DNA of 45,631 nt from NCBI GenBank assembly GCA_034189505.1, contig JAXHUR010000021.1, positions 1 through 45,631 on the forward strand, read 5' to 3'. Numbering within the stretch: position 1 is the stretch's first letter; each line of letters opens with the position of its first letter. The DNA comes from Geoalkalibacter_A sp034189505. GTDB taxonomy: Bacteria; Desulfobacterota; Desulfuromonadia; Desulfuromonadales; Geoalkalibacteraceae. Under the pieces are notes generated by a model, which searched no databases, was not told the DNA's origin, and saw only the letters and a program-made list of their open reading frames with translations. The position numbers and the translations under genes are program-made. Below are positions 8,185 to 16,250 of the stretch, in pieces.

Positions 8185-8210
8185 CTGTCCTGCATTGCCC
8201 GCCCTGTCAA
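8182..8210 (-). promoter_or_regulatory. Candidate sigma70 promoter for mntP
   Basis: Minus strand TTGACA (8205-8210), 17-base spacer, CAGAAT (8182-8187). Perfect -35, modest -10. It sits between the ablB stop and the mntP start and partly within the terminator stem. Confidence 0.45.
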
Positions 8211-8237
8211 GGGGGCAGGACACTTCTGGTTCTCCGA

Positions 8238-9071
8238 TCAAAGCGCCTTGTGCCAGATGTTCATGCTTTCAAGTTCGCCGGAGATATCGGTATTGTGCGT
8301 CAGCGTGCCGCTGTAGCTGTAGCCGTGCTTGGCAAAGGTGATGTTCATGCCGAAGCTGTAGGCGCGCGCAATGGTGTAGGCAGTATGGTACTCCTGGCGC
8401 CGCAGCTCGTCTTCCATCTCGGCCAGCAGCACCTGGGCCAGACCGGCGCCTCGATAATCGGGCAGGGTGGCAAAATCGGTCATCTCTGCATTGCGCTCAT
8501 CCGGGTAGGTTTCAGCGGAGGAGATTGCCGCCAGCTTGTCCCCCTCCCAGGTTCCCCAGTACAGGATGTTGTCGTCCATGGTCTCGCGCAGGTAGTCGGG
8601 ATCATGGATGGGGAAGGGGTAGCTTGCAAAGACCTGGCGGTAAACCTCGGCCATGGACTCGGCGTCAGCATGTTCGAGTCGGCGCAGCTCAAATCCAGGT
8701 TTAAGCTCGGGGCAGGTGGGCTGCCCGGCTTTGGACCGTGCGGTCTCGATGATTTCGCGTACCATCTCCGGCTTTTTCTCTTTCTTGCGTTTGTCGCAGA
8801 AATATTTCCCCAGAAAAGCGGCATCTTTGGTGCCGTTGAAAAATTGCGGGATGTGCGCTTCAACCTGGTAGCCCGCTTCTGTAAAAATCGGCTGAGCTTC
8901 AGCAGGAACTTTGGCGAATATCTTTGTGTAGCCATTGTTTTGCGCCAGGTTGTCGAGTTTGCCCACCAGCTCGACGCTGTCGAGCGGATCGAGCTTCATC
9001 AGGTAAATGCGGTTGTTGTTCTTGCCGTGCTGTATCTGGGAGCGTCCCAGACGCTCAATGATGTCACTCAT
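8238..9071 (-). CDS. ablB: Beta-lysine N6-acetyltransferase
   Basis: 277-residue GNAT-fold protein beginning MSDIIERLGRS. The N-terminal half has the AblB-type region (KIFAKVPAEAQPIFTEAGY). The C-terminal half has the acetyl-CoA site around ATLPDYRGAGLAQVLLAEME and the tail IARAYSFGMNITFAKHGY, typical of this family. The enzyme acetylates beta-lysine to N-epsilon-acetyl-beta-lysine, a compatible solute used under salt stress. It overlaps ablA by 8 bases and follows it in one transcript, the known ablAB arrangement. Assignment rests on both sequence and context. Confidence 0.93.
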   Translation of the reverse strand: MSDIIERLGRSQIQHGKNNNRIYLMKLDPLDSVELVGKLDNLAQNNGYTKIFAKVPAEAQPIFTEAGYQVEAHIPQFFNGTKDAAFLGKYFCDKRKKEKKPEMVREIIETARSKAGQPTCPELKPGFELRRLEHADAESMAEVYRQVFASYPFPIHDPDYLRETMDDNILYWGTWEGDKLAAISSAETYPDERNAEMTDFATLPDYRGAGLAQVLLAEMEDELRRQEYHTAYTIARAYSFGMNITFAKHGYSYSGTLTHNTDISGELESMNIWHKAL

Positions 9072-10377
9072 GGTTTCTCCTATCGATACGGGCGTTGTTC
9101 TCGGGAGTCAGGGAGATGGTTTCATCATGATCCGACAGCAGCATTTCGATGCCGGTCGCCCGGTATTCCTCGGCATCGTCAAGCTTGAGATGAAGCCGGC
9201 AGTCATCGCATTTGCGATCGCAGAAAGTGGCTTCATAGCTGTCAGGCTCCTGGTAGGTGGTGATCACGCCTTCGTAGTTGCGCAGCACCACTTTGTTGGT
9301 TGAAAGAGAGATCAGATAAGTGGGGTTCAGGGGGATCTTGCCGCCGCCACCCGGCGCGTCGATGACGTAGGTCGGGACGGCGAAGCCGCTGGTGTGACCG
9401 ATAAGGCTTTCCATGATCTCGATCCCCTTGCCCACCGGGGTGCGAAAGTGCGTCAGCCCTTCCGACAGGTCGCACTGATAGAGGTAGTAGGGACGCACGC
9501 GATTGTGAACCAGCTTGTGCACCAGGGCCTTGATCACGCGGGGGCAGTCATTGACGCCGGCCAGAAGCACGGTCTGATTGCCCAACGGAATGCCCGCATC
9601 AGCCAGTTTGCGGATCGCCTGCTTGCTCGATGTAGTGATCTCCCGTGGGTGATTGAAATGGGTGTTGAGCCACAGCGGCTGATGCTTCTTGAGCATCTCG
9701 ACCAGTTCGTCGGTGATCCGGTAGGGCAGAACCACCGGCATGCGGGAGCCGATGCGAATGATCTGGACATGCTCGATCTTGCGGACCTCGGTCAGGATCC
9801 AGTCGAGATAATCGTCGTTGAGCATCAGCGGGTCGCCGCCGGAGAGCAGCACATCGCGTACTTCGGGATGGTTGCGGATATAGTCCAGCCCCTGCTGCAG
9901 TTCCTCCCGTCCGGGGATGGAATCCTGGTCTCCGACCTTGCGCTTGCGGGTGCAGTGGCGGCAGTACATGCTGCACACGTTGCTGATGTGAAACAACACC
10001 CGGTCGGGATAGCGATGGGTGATCCCCGGCGCTGGGCTGTCGGTGTCTTCCGCCAGTGGGTCGGCCATGTCGCAGCCGCCGATATCCAGTTCGGCAGGAG
10101 AGGGAAAAGCCTGTTTGAAGACAGGACAGTTCTGGTAATCCTCCGCGTCGATCAGAGACATGTAATAGGGGGTGACCGACAGAGGAAATTTGCTCAGGGT
10201 CTCTTCCAATTCCCTGCGTTCCTCGGCGGGGAATTGGATGTCGAGCAGATTTTCAAACGTATCGATGGATTCCACCGAGTGGCGCAGTTGCCAGTGCCAG
10301 TCTTTCCAGTTGGAAATTTTAGAGTTTTCGTTGATCTTGCGAGCGATGTTTTGCTGAGTCTGATCGTAGATTGCCAT
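9064..10377 (-). CDS. ablA: L-lysine 2,3-aminomutase
   Basis: 437 residues. The radical-SAM cysteine motif CSMYCRHC is present, then LLSGGDPLMLNDDYL, THFNHPREIT and the PLP-site region VPTYVIDAPGGGGKIPL. A zinc-type cysteine cluster CDRKCDDCR lies near the C-terminus. The enzyme moves the alpha-amino group of lysine to the beta position, and AblB then acetylates the product. The open frame reaches 10506, but ATG at 10377 (MAIYDQTQQNIARKI) fits the family start and has AAGGAG upstream (spacing ~11). Oxygen sensitivity of the enzyme suits an anaerobe. Confidence 0.96.
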   Translation of the reverse strand: MAIYDQTQQNIARKINENSKISNWKDWHWQLRHSVESIDTFENLLDIQFPAEERRELEETLSKFPLSVTPYYMSLIDAEDYQNCPVFKQAFPSPAELDIGGCDMADPLAEDTDSPAPGITHRYPDRVLFHISNVCSMYCRHCTRKRKVGDQDSIPGREELQQGLDYIRNHPEVRDVLLSGGDPLMLNDDYLDWILTEVRKIEHVQIIRIGSRMPVVLPYRITDELVEMLKKHQPLWLNTHFNHPREITTSSKQAIRKLADAGIPLGNQTVLLAGVNDCPRVIKALVHKLVHNRVRPYYLYQCDLSEGLTHFRTPVGKGIEIMESLIGHTSGFAVPTYVIDAPGGGGKIPLNPTYLISLSTNKVVLRNYEGVITTYQEPDSYEATFCDRKCDDCRLHLKLDDAEEYRATGIEMLLSDHDETISLTPENNARIDRRNHE

Positions 10378-10438
10378 GAATAAATAGGCTCCTTGTATGA
10401 TTGAAGAACAAAGAAATTTCCCGTAAAAACGACATAGT

Positions 10439-10467
10439 ATTTTAGTATGAACGAGATGTTGTGTCAA
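10439..10467 (-). promoter_or_regulatory. Strong candidate sigma70 promoter of ablA-ablB
   Basis: Minus strand TTGACA (10462-10467), 17-base spacer, TAAAAT (10439-10444), about 60 bases upstream of the ablA start. This also argues against the longer ablA frame starting at 10506. Together with the hairpin at 10673 it accounts for the 337 bases between ablA and the cyclophilin gene; I see nothing else there. Confidence 0.65.
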
Positions 10468-10672
10468 ATTTGGCCGAAAACCATTGTTATGATTGCCTTG
10501 ATTCAAGACACCATGACATGTTGATTCAGACGGTGAGCGGAGGCTGGAAAACTATAAGCACCTTCAATCGAAATCAAAGCATTATGCAGGGGTAGATTGG
10601 GAGGGATTAGGGTCGCTGAAAAATGACGGGAAGAGGGGAGAAGGTATTCTTCTGGAGGAGAGGGCAAGGGTG

Positions 10673-10700
10673 AACCGGCGCATATCGGATTGCGCCGGTT
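10673..10700 (-). terminator. Hairpin downstream of the cyclophilin gene
   Basis: AACCGGCGCA and TGCGCCGGTT form a perfect 10-bp stem with an 8-base loop just after the cyclophilin stop. There is no T-tract, so it may stabilise the 3' end rather than terminate by itself. Confidence 0.45.
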
Positions 10701-10714
10701 CGCTGAAGGCAGCC

Positions 10715-11227
10715 TTATTCGACGACTGAAACCTGTTCCATGATGACGGCTGTTTTCGGGACGTCCTGATGAAAACCGATGGTCGTGGTGGCCGTGCTCC
10801 GGATGGCATCCACCGTATCCATGCCGTCGACCACGCGGCCGAAAACAGCGTATCCGTAGCCGTTGGCCGTTTTGTCGCGGTGGTTGAGAAAATCGTTGTC
10901 AGCGACATTGATGAAGAACTGGGAGGTCGCGCTGTCGACCACCTGGGTGCGGGCCATGGCGATGGTGCCGCGCTGGTTGGTCAGACCGTTGTCCGCCTCG
11001 TTTTTGATGGACTTTCCACTTTTTTTCTCTTTCATGTCCGGCGTCATGCCGCCGCCCTGGATCATGAAGCCGTCGATGACGCGGTGGAAAATGGTGCCGT
11101 CATAAAAGCCGCTGCGCACGTACTCGAGAAAATTCTCCACCGTGATCGGTGCTTTTTCGGCATCGAGTTCAAGGGTGATGTCGCCGAGACTGGTTTTGAT
11201 CAGAACCGTCGGATTTTTTTTGTCCAT
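10715..11227 (-). CDS. Cyclophilin-type peptidyl-prolyl cis-trans isomerase
   Basis: 170 residues with no signal peptide, so cytoplasmic. Family landmarks are GTIFHRVIDGFMIQGG, MARTQVVDSATSQFFINV and YAVFGRVVDGMDTVD. It catalyses cis-trans isomerisation of prolyl bonds during folding, like E. coli PpiB. It lies downstream of the cold-shock gene but is separated from it by a terminator, so it should have its own promoter. The start at 11227 (MDKKNPTVLIKT) has GGAGAGAAAG upstream. Confidence 0.94.
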   Translation of the reverse strand: MDKKNPTVLIKTSLGDITLELDAEKAPITVENFLEYVRSGFYDGTIFHRVIDGFMIQGGGMTPDMKEKKSGKSIKNEADNGLTNQRGTIAMARTQVVDSATSQFFINVADNDFLNHRDKTANGYGYAVFGRVVDGMDTVDAIRSTATTTIGFHQDVPKTAVIMEQVSVVE

Positions 11228-11252
11228 GAGCTTTCTCTCCAGGTTGTTTAAT

Positions 11253-11282
11253 AAAAAAGCTCCACGGCGGTACCGTGGAGCT
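11253..11282 (-). terminator. Rho-independent terminator of the cold-shock gene
   Basis: Minus strand AGCTCCACGG (11273-11282) and CCGTGGAGCT (11258-11267) form a 10-bp stem with a 5-base loop and run into T6. It lies 24 bases past the csp stop. Confidence 0.88.
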
Positions 11283-11306
11283 TAGGGAACGGGTTTACTT
11301 GAGGGC

Positions 11307-11507
11307 TCAGAGTTTAACGACGTTGCTGGCCTGAGGGCCTTTTTGTCCTTCGGTGACCTCGAACTCGACCCGGTCTCCTTCCAGCAGGGATTTGAAACCC
11401 TCAGCCTGGATGGCGGAGAAATGTACGAAAACGTCCGGACCATTCTCCTGCTCAATGAAACCAAAACCTTTTGCGTCGTTAAACCATTTTACTGTACCTT
11501 CAGCCAT
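11307..11507 (-). CDS. Cold-shock-domain protein (CspA family)
   Basis: 66 residues, the standard CspA size. RNP1 KGFGFIEQ and RNP2 VFVHFSAI are both present, with the start MAEGTVKWFNDA and the tail GPQASNVVKL. It binds single-stranded RNA/DNA and acts as an RNA chaperone. The frame stays open to 11690, but ATG at 11507 with AAGGAG eight bases upstream is clearly the start. It sits behind a leader of about 155 bases holding a terminator-like hairpin (separate entries), similar in length to regulated cspA leaders. Confidence 0.95.
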   Translation of the reverse strand: MAEGTVKWFNDAKGFGFIEQENGPDVFVHFSAIQAEGFKSLLEGDRVEFEVTEGQKGPQASNVVKL

Positions 11508-11575
11508 CTTTTGCTCCTTGCATTCCGGGGAGTCTCCTCCCCCGTTTTTCCTGGTACAGCCTCCTTTGCCCTCGG

Positions 11576-11613
11576 CATAAAAAAACCGCGCAGTCGCATG
11601 GACTGTGCGGTTC
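11576..11613 (-). terminator. Terminator-like hairpin within the cold-shock gene leader
   Basis: Minus strand GAACCGCACAGTC pairs with GACTGCGCGGTT (one mismatch) around a short loop and is followed by seven T. If the promoter at 11670-11698 is the csp promoter, this hairpin lies inside the transcript ahead of the coding region and could act as an attenuator. Otherwise it ends the upstream lipoprotein transcript. Confidence 0.65.
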
Positions 11614-11652
11614 ATTAGCTTTGCCGAAACAACAAAGAGAGTGCTGCACAAC

Positions 11653-11700
11653 CTTGCCTGACGCTGACCTTTATAAAACAGGAGCGTCATGAAGGCAAGG
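11653..11700 (-). promoter_or_regulatory. Candidate cold-shock promoter covered by a dyad
   Basis: Minus strand TTGCCT (11693-11698), 17-base spacer, TATAAA (11670-11675). The whole promoter lies inside an imperfect inverted repeat: CCTTGCCT with AGGCAAGG at the ends, and GACGCT with AGCGTC inside. The dyad may be an operator, or the 3' end structure of the upstream gene. Confidence 0.5.
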
Positions 11701-11740
11701 GGTTATTGAAGAAAATAAATCATTTTTCGTCCATCTCTGA

Positions 11741-14700
11741 TCAGTCCGTATTCTTGATGGTGAACTTCAGTGTTGATGCGGCGCTGAGCCCCCCGGTGTC
11801 TGTGGCGATCAGGGTCGCCTGTATCGTGCGGTCCGAAGTCACTTCGGGCAGGGTGCCGGTGATGCGCCCTGTATTGGCATTTACCGCGAGGCTCGCAGGC
11901 AGGTTGATTGCTTCGAAAGTGAGCGGCTGTGCATTGGGCTCTAAAAAGCCGGTTGCCCCGTCGATATCCACACCCGTGCCTTCATCTTGTGATACGGGCG
12001 GCAGCGAGTTGGGCAGAGGTGCGACATTGCCCGTCGGATCGGTTTTGATCAACAGCATGTCCTGCAGTCCCTGGCCTATCGATGCTGTATTGCCGCCAAT
12101 CAGGTAGCCGCCGTCCCTGGTCTGCGTGATTGACCAGGCCTGGTCGCTTGCCATTCCGCCATAGGTATGCTGCCAGCTTTGAATGCCTGTTCCATCTGTT
12201 CTGATCAGCAGGATGTCCGGATTCAGAGCGCTGTGCCCATAGGAAAGGGTTGTGCCGACCAGAGCAAAGCCTCCGTCGTCACAAGGAGAAACCGCATGTG
12301 CTTCGTCATGCGCCGACCCTCCCAGAGCGATTTCTTTCTCGACCTGCAGTTCCCCGGCGGTGTCGTTTGAAATGATGACAAAATAAAAATCGCCATCGCT
12401 GTCCTGATCGGATTCGGTATAACCGACAGCCAGATAACGGTTGCTGTTGCCGATGCGAAGCAGATCGTAGAACTCGTCGTACAGCCCGGGCTCTCCCAGC
12501 GTCACGCCGGAAAGCTGGTTTCCATCAGCGTCGATTTCTACAATGTATGCATCTCCGCGGGGTTTGTCCGCGTAAGAATCGCTGAACCCGGCGACCAGGA
12601 ATCCGTTGCCGCCGGGTTTCTCGGCAATGCCCCAGGCATCTTCGACCAGTTCGCCGCCGTAGCTTTTCTCCCAGGCGATCTCCCTGCCTGCTGTTAGCTT
12701 GACCACATACATATTGGCGTCATTGACGCCCTGGGGAGCCAAATCGGGAGACTGGGTATAGCCGGCAAGGATCAAGCCGCCGTCCGATGTCGGGAGTACG
12801 ACCTGGGCCTGATCCAGATCGGTGCTGCCGTAAGCCGTTTGATTAAGCTGAATTCCCTGGGCCGTGGTTTCAACCAGGTAGGCATCTCCTGCGCCTGATA
12901 AGTCCCCGGTATCCTCTCCAAAGGAGTTGCTGAAGCCGGCCAGGTAAAAGCCTCCTTCGGACCTGGTTGCAAGGCTCCAGAGTTCCTCTGCCCCCGCTCC
13001 GCCGTAAACCCTTCTCCATGTCGGACTTCCCGAGGAGTCTGTGCCAATAAGGACCATGTCGTAATCGCCATGTTCCGCGATACTGGGTGAATTGGATTCG
13101 CCGCCGATGAGATAGCCGGAGCCATCTTCGAATTCATAGACTGGACCGCCGAATTCAACCCCCGAACCGCCGTAGGTTCGCACAAAGGTGTTCACGGCCG
13201 TGATATCCACGATGACCTCATCACTTGAAAAAAATTCGTCATCGACGATGAGTCCGACTCGGTAGCTGCCCGGGACATCCGGGGTGAAGCTGGTGATCTG
13301 TCCCTGCACAGAGGAGAGTTCCGCCATGCTTGTCGCCGGGGGGGTCAGGGTCCAGGCGTAGTTCAATGTGTTCCCTTGGGGCGTATGACTGTCGCCTCCG
13401 TTCAGGATGACCTCGGCGCCGAGCCCGACGGTACGATCCGGTCCTGCATCGGCAACGGGGCGCGAGAAGGCGGTAACAATGACGGTATCCGGGTCGCTGT
13501 CGAGGGATCCGTCATTGACGGTCAGTGCCACGTCATAGCGCCCGTCGCGGTCCGGGGTAAAGGACGCCCCGGGAGATGACGGGAACTGGACGATGTCCGA
13601 ATCATCAAGCAGGCTGCCGGCAGGCAGGCTGGCAAAGCGCCAGTGGAAAGTCAGCGGGTCGCTGTCAGGGTCGAAGCTGTTCGATCCGTTGAGATAGACG
13701 GTCTCGCCCGTGTCGACCGTGGTGCTGTTTCCTGCATCGGCCACAGGCTGCTGGTCCGCCGCCGGAGCGACTTCGACCACCGCCTGAGCGGTGTGGCTGT
13801 CGAGTCCGTCGTCGACCGACAGAAACAGCGTGTAGCTTCCTAGCTGCAGGGGGGTGAAGCGCGTGATCTTTTGATCGGCATTCTCAAGGGAGAGAACGTC
13901 TCCGTTCGGGTCATGCACCTGCCATCTGTATACGAGCGGCTGAGGTCCCATGTCCGGATCACTGCTGGCGCTTCCGTCAAGCGTAACGGGACTGCCCAGT
14001 CCGATCTGGCGGTCGTCTCCGGCGTCTGCCACGGGGGGCGCATTGACCTGGATTTCAACCGAATCCGGTTCGCTGTTGAGCTGGCCGTTGTTGACAATGA
14101 GTTGCACCAGGTAGACGCCGGGGAGGTCGGGGGTGAAATAAGGTGTCGCAGAGTTTTTATCGGACAATGTTACATTCCCGGACGGCGCTGAAAGCAGGGA
14201 CCAGGAAAAAAAGAGGTCCGCTTCGTTTTCTGTACTGCTGCCGCGGCCGTCCAGCAGGACTTCATCTCCGATTGAAACCCGTTGGTCTTCCCCGGCGTCG
14301 GCGAACGGACGAATCAGGTTGTTGTCCTGTTCCGTGGCAGTGAGGGTCGCCAGGCTTGCTGCGCTTTCAGCCCGGCCGTCGCTGACGATCAGTTCAATGC
14401 GGTATTCTCCCTCCGTGTCCGGAGTCAGGTAGGTTGCAGAGGAGGTGCTGCTGGTCAGGACGCTTTGGCTTCCCGCAGGCTTATGCAGCAGTTGCCAGCG
14501 GTAACTGAGGCTGTCGCCGTCAGGGTCTGTGCTTTGGGAGCCGGTGAGAGATGTCTGGGTGCCAACTGCAACTTCGAGTTTTTCAGGCGTTACGATGGCC
14601 TTTGGTGGTGCATTGCCCCCGGGAGGTGCAGCTGTAATGGTCAGAGTCTGAATGGGGCTTGTCAATTCACCGTCGCTAACCTGCAGCGTAACAGTATATT

Positions 14701-15328
14701 CACCCTGCAGGTCCGGCGTCAGGTAAACCATGTCATTGGACGCCCCTGATCCTGATAGCGCCGCTGAGCTCCCTTGGGGTTTGCCGGGTAATTCCCAGGT
14801 AAAGGAAAGCGAATCGTTGTCGGGGTCGCTGCTGGAGCTGCCGTCGAAAAGCAGCGCCTCACCGATCATGGCGCGACTGCTTTCTGTAAAGATTGAGGCG
14901 GAAGGCGGGCGATTCTCCGGTAGCCCTTCAGCGATAACTGTTATTTGTCTGGTGTCGGTTTTTTGGCCGGATGAAACGGTTAGACTGATAACATGCTCAC
15001 CCGGCAGAGCTGTTGTCAGGACGGTTTCAGGTTTATCTGCCGCAGACAGGAAGGCACCGCCGGGTTCATCGACAATTCTCCAGGTGAAAGACAGTTCATC
15101 TGGATCGAACCCCTCTATGAGAACGGCGCTCAGGCGGGTGGACTGGCCGGCGATGATGATGGGGGATTGCACCGAGATACCGCCATTAATGATCCGAGCA
15201 GCCGGAGCAGTGTCGCCCGGTTGCTGAATAATGGGGTCTGCGCCGCTGCCCCCTCCGCCTCCGCAGGCGGCGAGAAGTAAACTCAAAATCAGGGGGATCA
15301 AACTGTGGCGATTGTATCTTTTGTGCAT
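11741..15328 (-). CDS. Large outer-surface lipoprotein with PKD repeats, propeller-like repeats and a terminal Ig-like domain
   Basis: 1195 residues. Starts MHKRYNRHSLIPLIL with lipobox LLAAC near residue 21, then a glycine-rich linker, so it is an exported lipoprotein. Residues ~40-715 hold seven PKD/Ig-like modules of ~95 residues, recognisable by P-x-A-D-A-G, D-P-D-x-D-x-L-x-W and G-x-Y-x-V-x-L-x-V-x-D-G. Residues ~715-1090 hold six copies of a repeat with YGG, DGGYLIGG and D-x-x-L-I-K-T-D-x-x-G, probably a beta-propeller. The last ~85 residues resemble a He_PIG/cadherin-like domain. The frame reaches 15382, but ATG at 15328 has GGAGG five bases upstream. Function unknown; adhesion or surface binding is plausible. 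It is a single-gene unit. Confidence 0.85.
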   Translation of the reverse strand: MHKRYNRHSLIPLILSLLLAACGGGGGSGADPIIQQPGDTAPAARIINGGISVQSPIIIAGQSTRLSAVLIEGFDPDELSFTWRIVDEPGGAFLSAADKPETVLTTALPGEHVISLTVSSGQKTDTRQITVIAEGLPENRPPSASIFTESSRAMIGEALLFDGSSSSDPDNDSLSFTWELPGKPQGSSAALSGSGASNDMVYLTPDLQGEYTVTLQVSDGELTSPIQTLTITAAPPGGNAPPKAIVTPEKLEVAVGTQTSLTGSQSTDPDGDSLSYRWQLLHKPAGSQSVLTSSTSSATYLTPDTEGEYRIELIVSDGRAESAASLATLTATEQDNNLIRPFADAGEDQRVSIGDEVLLDGRGSSTENEADLFFSWSLLSAPSGNVTLSDKNSATPYFTPDLPGVYLVQLIVNNGQLNSEPDSVEIQVNAPPVADAGDDRQIGLGSPVTLDGSASSDPDMGPQPLVYRWQVHDPNGDVLSLENADQKITRFTPLQLGSYTLFLSVDDGLDSHTAQAVVEVAPAADQQPVADAGNSTTVDTGETVYLNGSNSFDPDSDPLTFHWRFASLPAGSLLDDSDIVQFPSSPGASFTPDRDGRYDVALTVNDGSLDSDPDTVIVTAFSRPVADAGPDRTVGLGAEVILNGGDSHTPQGNTLNYAWTLTPPATSMAELSSVQGQITSFTPDVPGSYRVGLIVDDEFFSSDEVIVDITAVNTFVRTYGGSGVEFGGPVYEFEDGSGYLIGGESNSPSIAEHGDYDMVLIGTDSSGSPTWRRVYGGAGAEELWSLATRSEGGFYLAGFSNSFGEDTGDLSGAGDAYLVETTAQGIQLNQTAYGSTDLDQAQVVLPTSDGGLILAGYTQSPDLAPQGVNDANMYVVKLTAGREIAWEKSYGGELVEDAWGIAEKPGGNGFLVAGFSDSYADKPRGDAYIVEIDADGNQLSGVTLGEPGLYDEFYDLLRIGNSNRYLAVGYTESDQDSDGDFYFVIISNDTAGELQVEKEIALGGSAHDEAHAVSPCDDGGFALVGTTLSYGHSALNPDILLIRTDGTGIQSWQHTYGGMASDQAWSITQTRDGGYLIGGNTASIGQGLQDMLLIKTDPTGNVAPLPNSLPPVSQDEGTGVDIDGATGFLEPNAQPLTFEAINLPASLAVNANTGRITGTLPEVTSDRTIQATLIATDTGGLSAASTLKFTIKNTD

Positions 15329-15489
15329 GCATACCTCCACGCTCGGTTCCGGCAAGAGGGTATTGAGGGTCAAAATATTCAACCGTTTTTTTTTCGGTCT
15401 GTTCGATGCATGCTCTGTGCCTCAATGTTGAGAAGGTCGACAGATTACGTTCTTTTTGATCCATTTGCATCTTTTAGGTGTCTTTGGGG

Positions 15490-15518
15490 TTGCAAATTAT
15501 GCAGGGCCATGTTAAGAG
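15490..15518 (+). promoter_or_regulatory. Candidate promoter for tRNA-Pro/tRNA-Arg
   Basis: TTGCAA (15490-15495), 17-base spacer, TAAGAG (15513-15518); the mature tRNA-Pro 5' end is 15 bases further. Weak -10. Confidence 0.35.
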
Positions 15519-15532
15519 AACATCCCTTACGT

Positions 15533-15609
<77 letters not shown>

Positions 15610-15618
15610 TTTTTCAAA

Positions 15619-15695
<77 letters not shown>

Positions 15696-15731
15696 TTAGT
15701 ACCGTGCCGGGCAGAGACTTGAAGTTTGTGA

Positions 15732-15761
15732 TTGACAAACCGCGAAACGCTTGGCTAGTAT
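15732..15761 (+). promoter_or_regulatory. Promoter of tRNA-His
   Basis: TTGACA (15732-15737), 18-base spacer, TAGTAT (15756-15761), 22 bases before the tRNA. A perfect -35 at the expected distance. Confidence 0.65.
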
Positions 15762-15783
15762 CTGGTTTCGTTTTCACTATCAC

Positions 15784-15860
15784 GGTGGGTGTAGCTCAGT
15801 TGGTAGAGCACTGGATTGTGGCTCCAGTTGTCGTGGGTTCAAATCCCATCACTCACCCCA
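15784..15860 (+). tRNA. tRNA-His (anticodon GUG)
   Basis: 77 bases with the histidine-specific extra G at position -1 (15784) opposite C73, and encoded CCA. Acceptor GTGGGTG pairs with CACTCAC (one G-U), anticodon loop TTGTGGC. Confidence 0.96.
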
Positions 15861-15871
15861 AGTTATAAGAT

Positions 15872-15905
15872 GGGCCCGCTTCGGGTTAACGGGGCGGGCC
15901 CTTTT
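15872..15905 (+). terminator. Terminator after tRNA-His
   Basis: GGGCCCGC (15872-15879) pairs with GCGGGCCC (15894-15901), followed by TTTT. It ends the tRNA-His transcript, so tRNA-Leu needs its own start. Confidence 0.85.
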
Positions 15906-16045
15906 CATGATGCGGCGCGAAGCAGGATCTGATCGCGGCCCGACCCAGGCTTTGTAATGGCCGAAGCGGCTGTTTGCCGGCTGGGTCTTTTCCTCCAGGG
16001 TTCCTTTGTTCTTGCCAACCCTTTTGAAAAAATCCTTCGTTCTGC

Positions 16046-16128
16046 GCGAGAGTGGCGGAATTGGCAGACGCACTGGATTTAGGATCCAGCGGGCAACCGT
16101 GGGGGTTCGACTCCCCCCTCTCGCACCA
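16046..16128 (+). tRNA. tRNA-Leu (anticodon UAG)
   Basis: 83 bases with encoded CCA. Acceptor GCGAGAG pairs with CTCTCGC, anticodon loop TTTAGGA, a short variable arm CGGGCAACCGT, and T arm GGGGGTTCGACTCCCCC. Confidence 0.95.
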
Positions 16129-16250
16129 GTTTCTCTTCAGATTTGTGATCCGCCTTCCGCGCCGGTTCAGAAATGTCAATCCGGTTTGATCTCCTGGCAG
16201 ATGCCGCGGGGGTCTTTTCGTTTATTCAATAATTCAGCGAGGTCAACGGC

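Noticed and set aside
8133..8240. Manganese (yybP-ykoY) riboswitch ahead of mntP
   Set aside because: The short leader is explained by the ablB terminator and a promoter; I could not find the riboswitch core.
7923..9188. 421-codon plus-strand frame spanning mntP and ablB
   Set aside because: Antisense to two recognised genes and without any domain of its own.
9394..10383. 329-codon plus-strand frame opposite ablA
   Set aside because: Antisense of a clearly functional gene; no recognisable domain.
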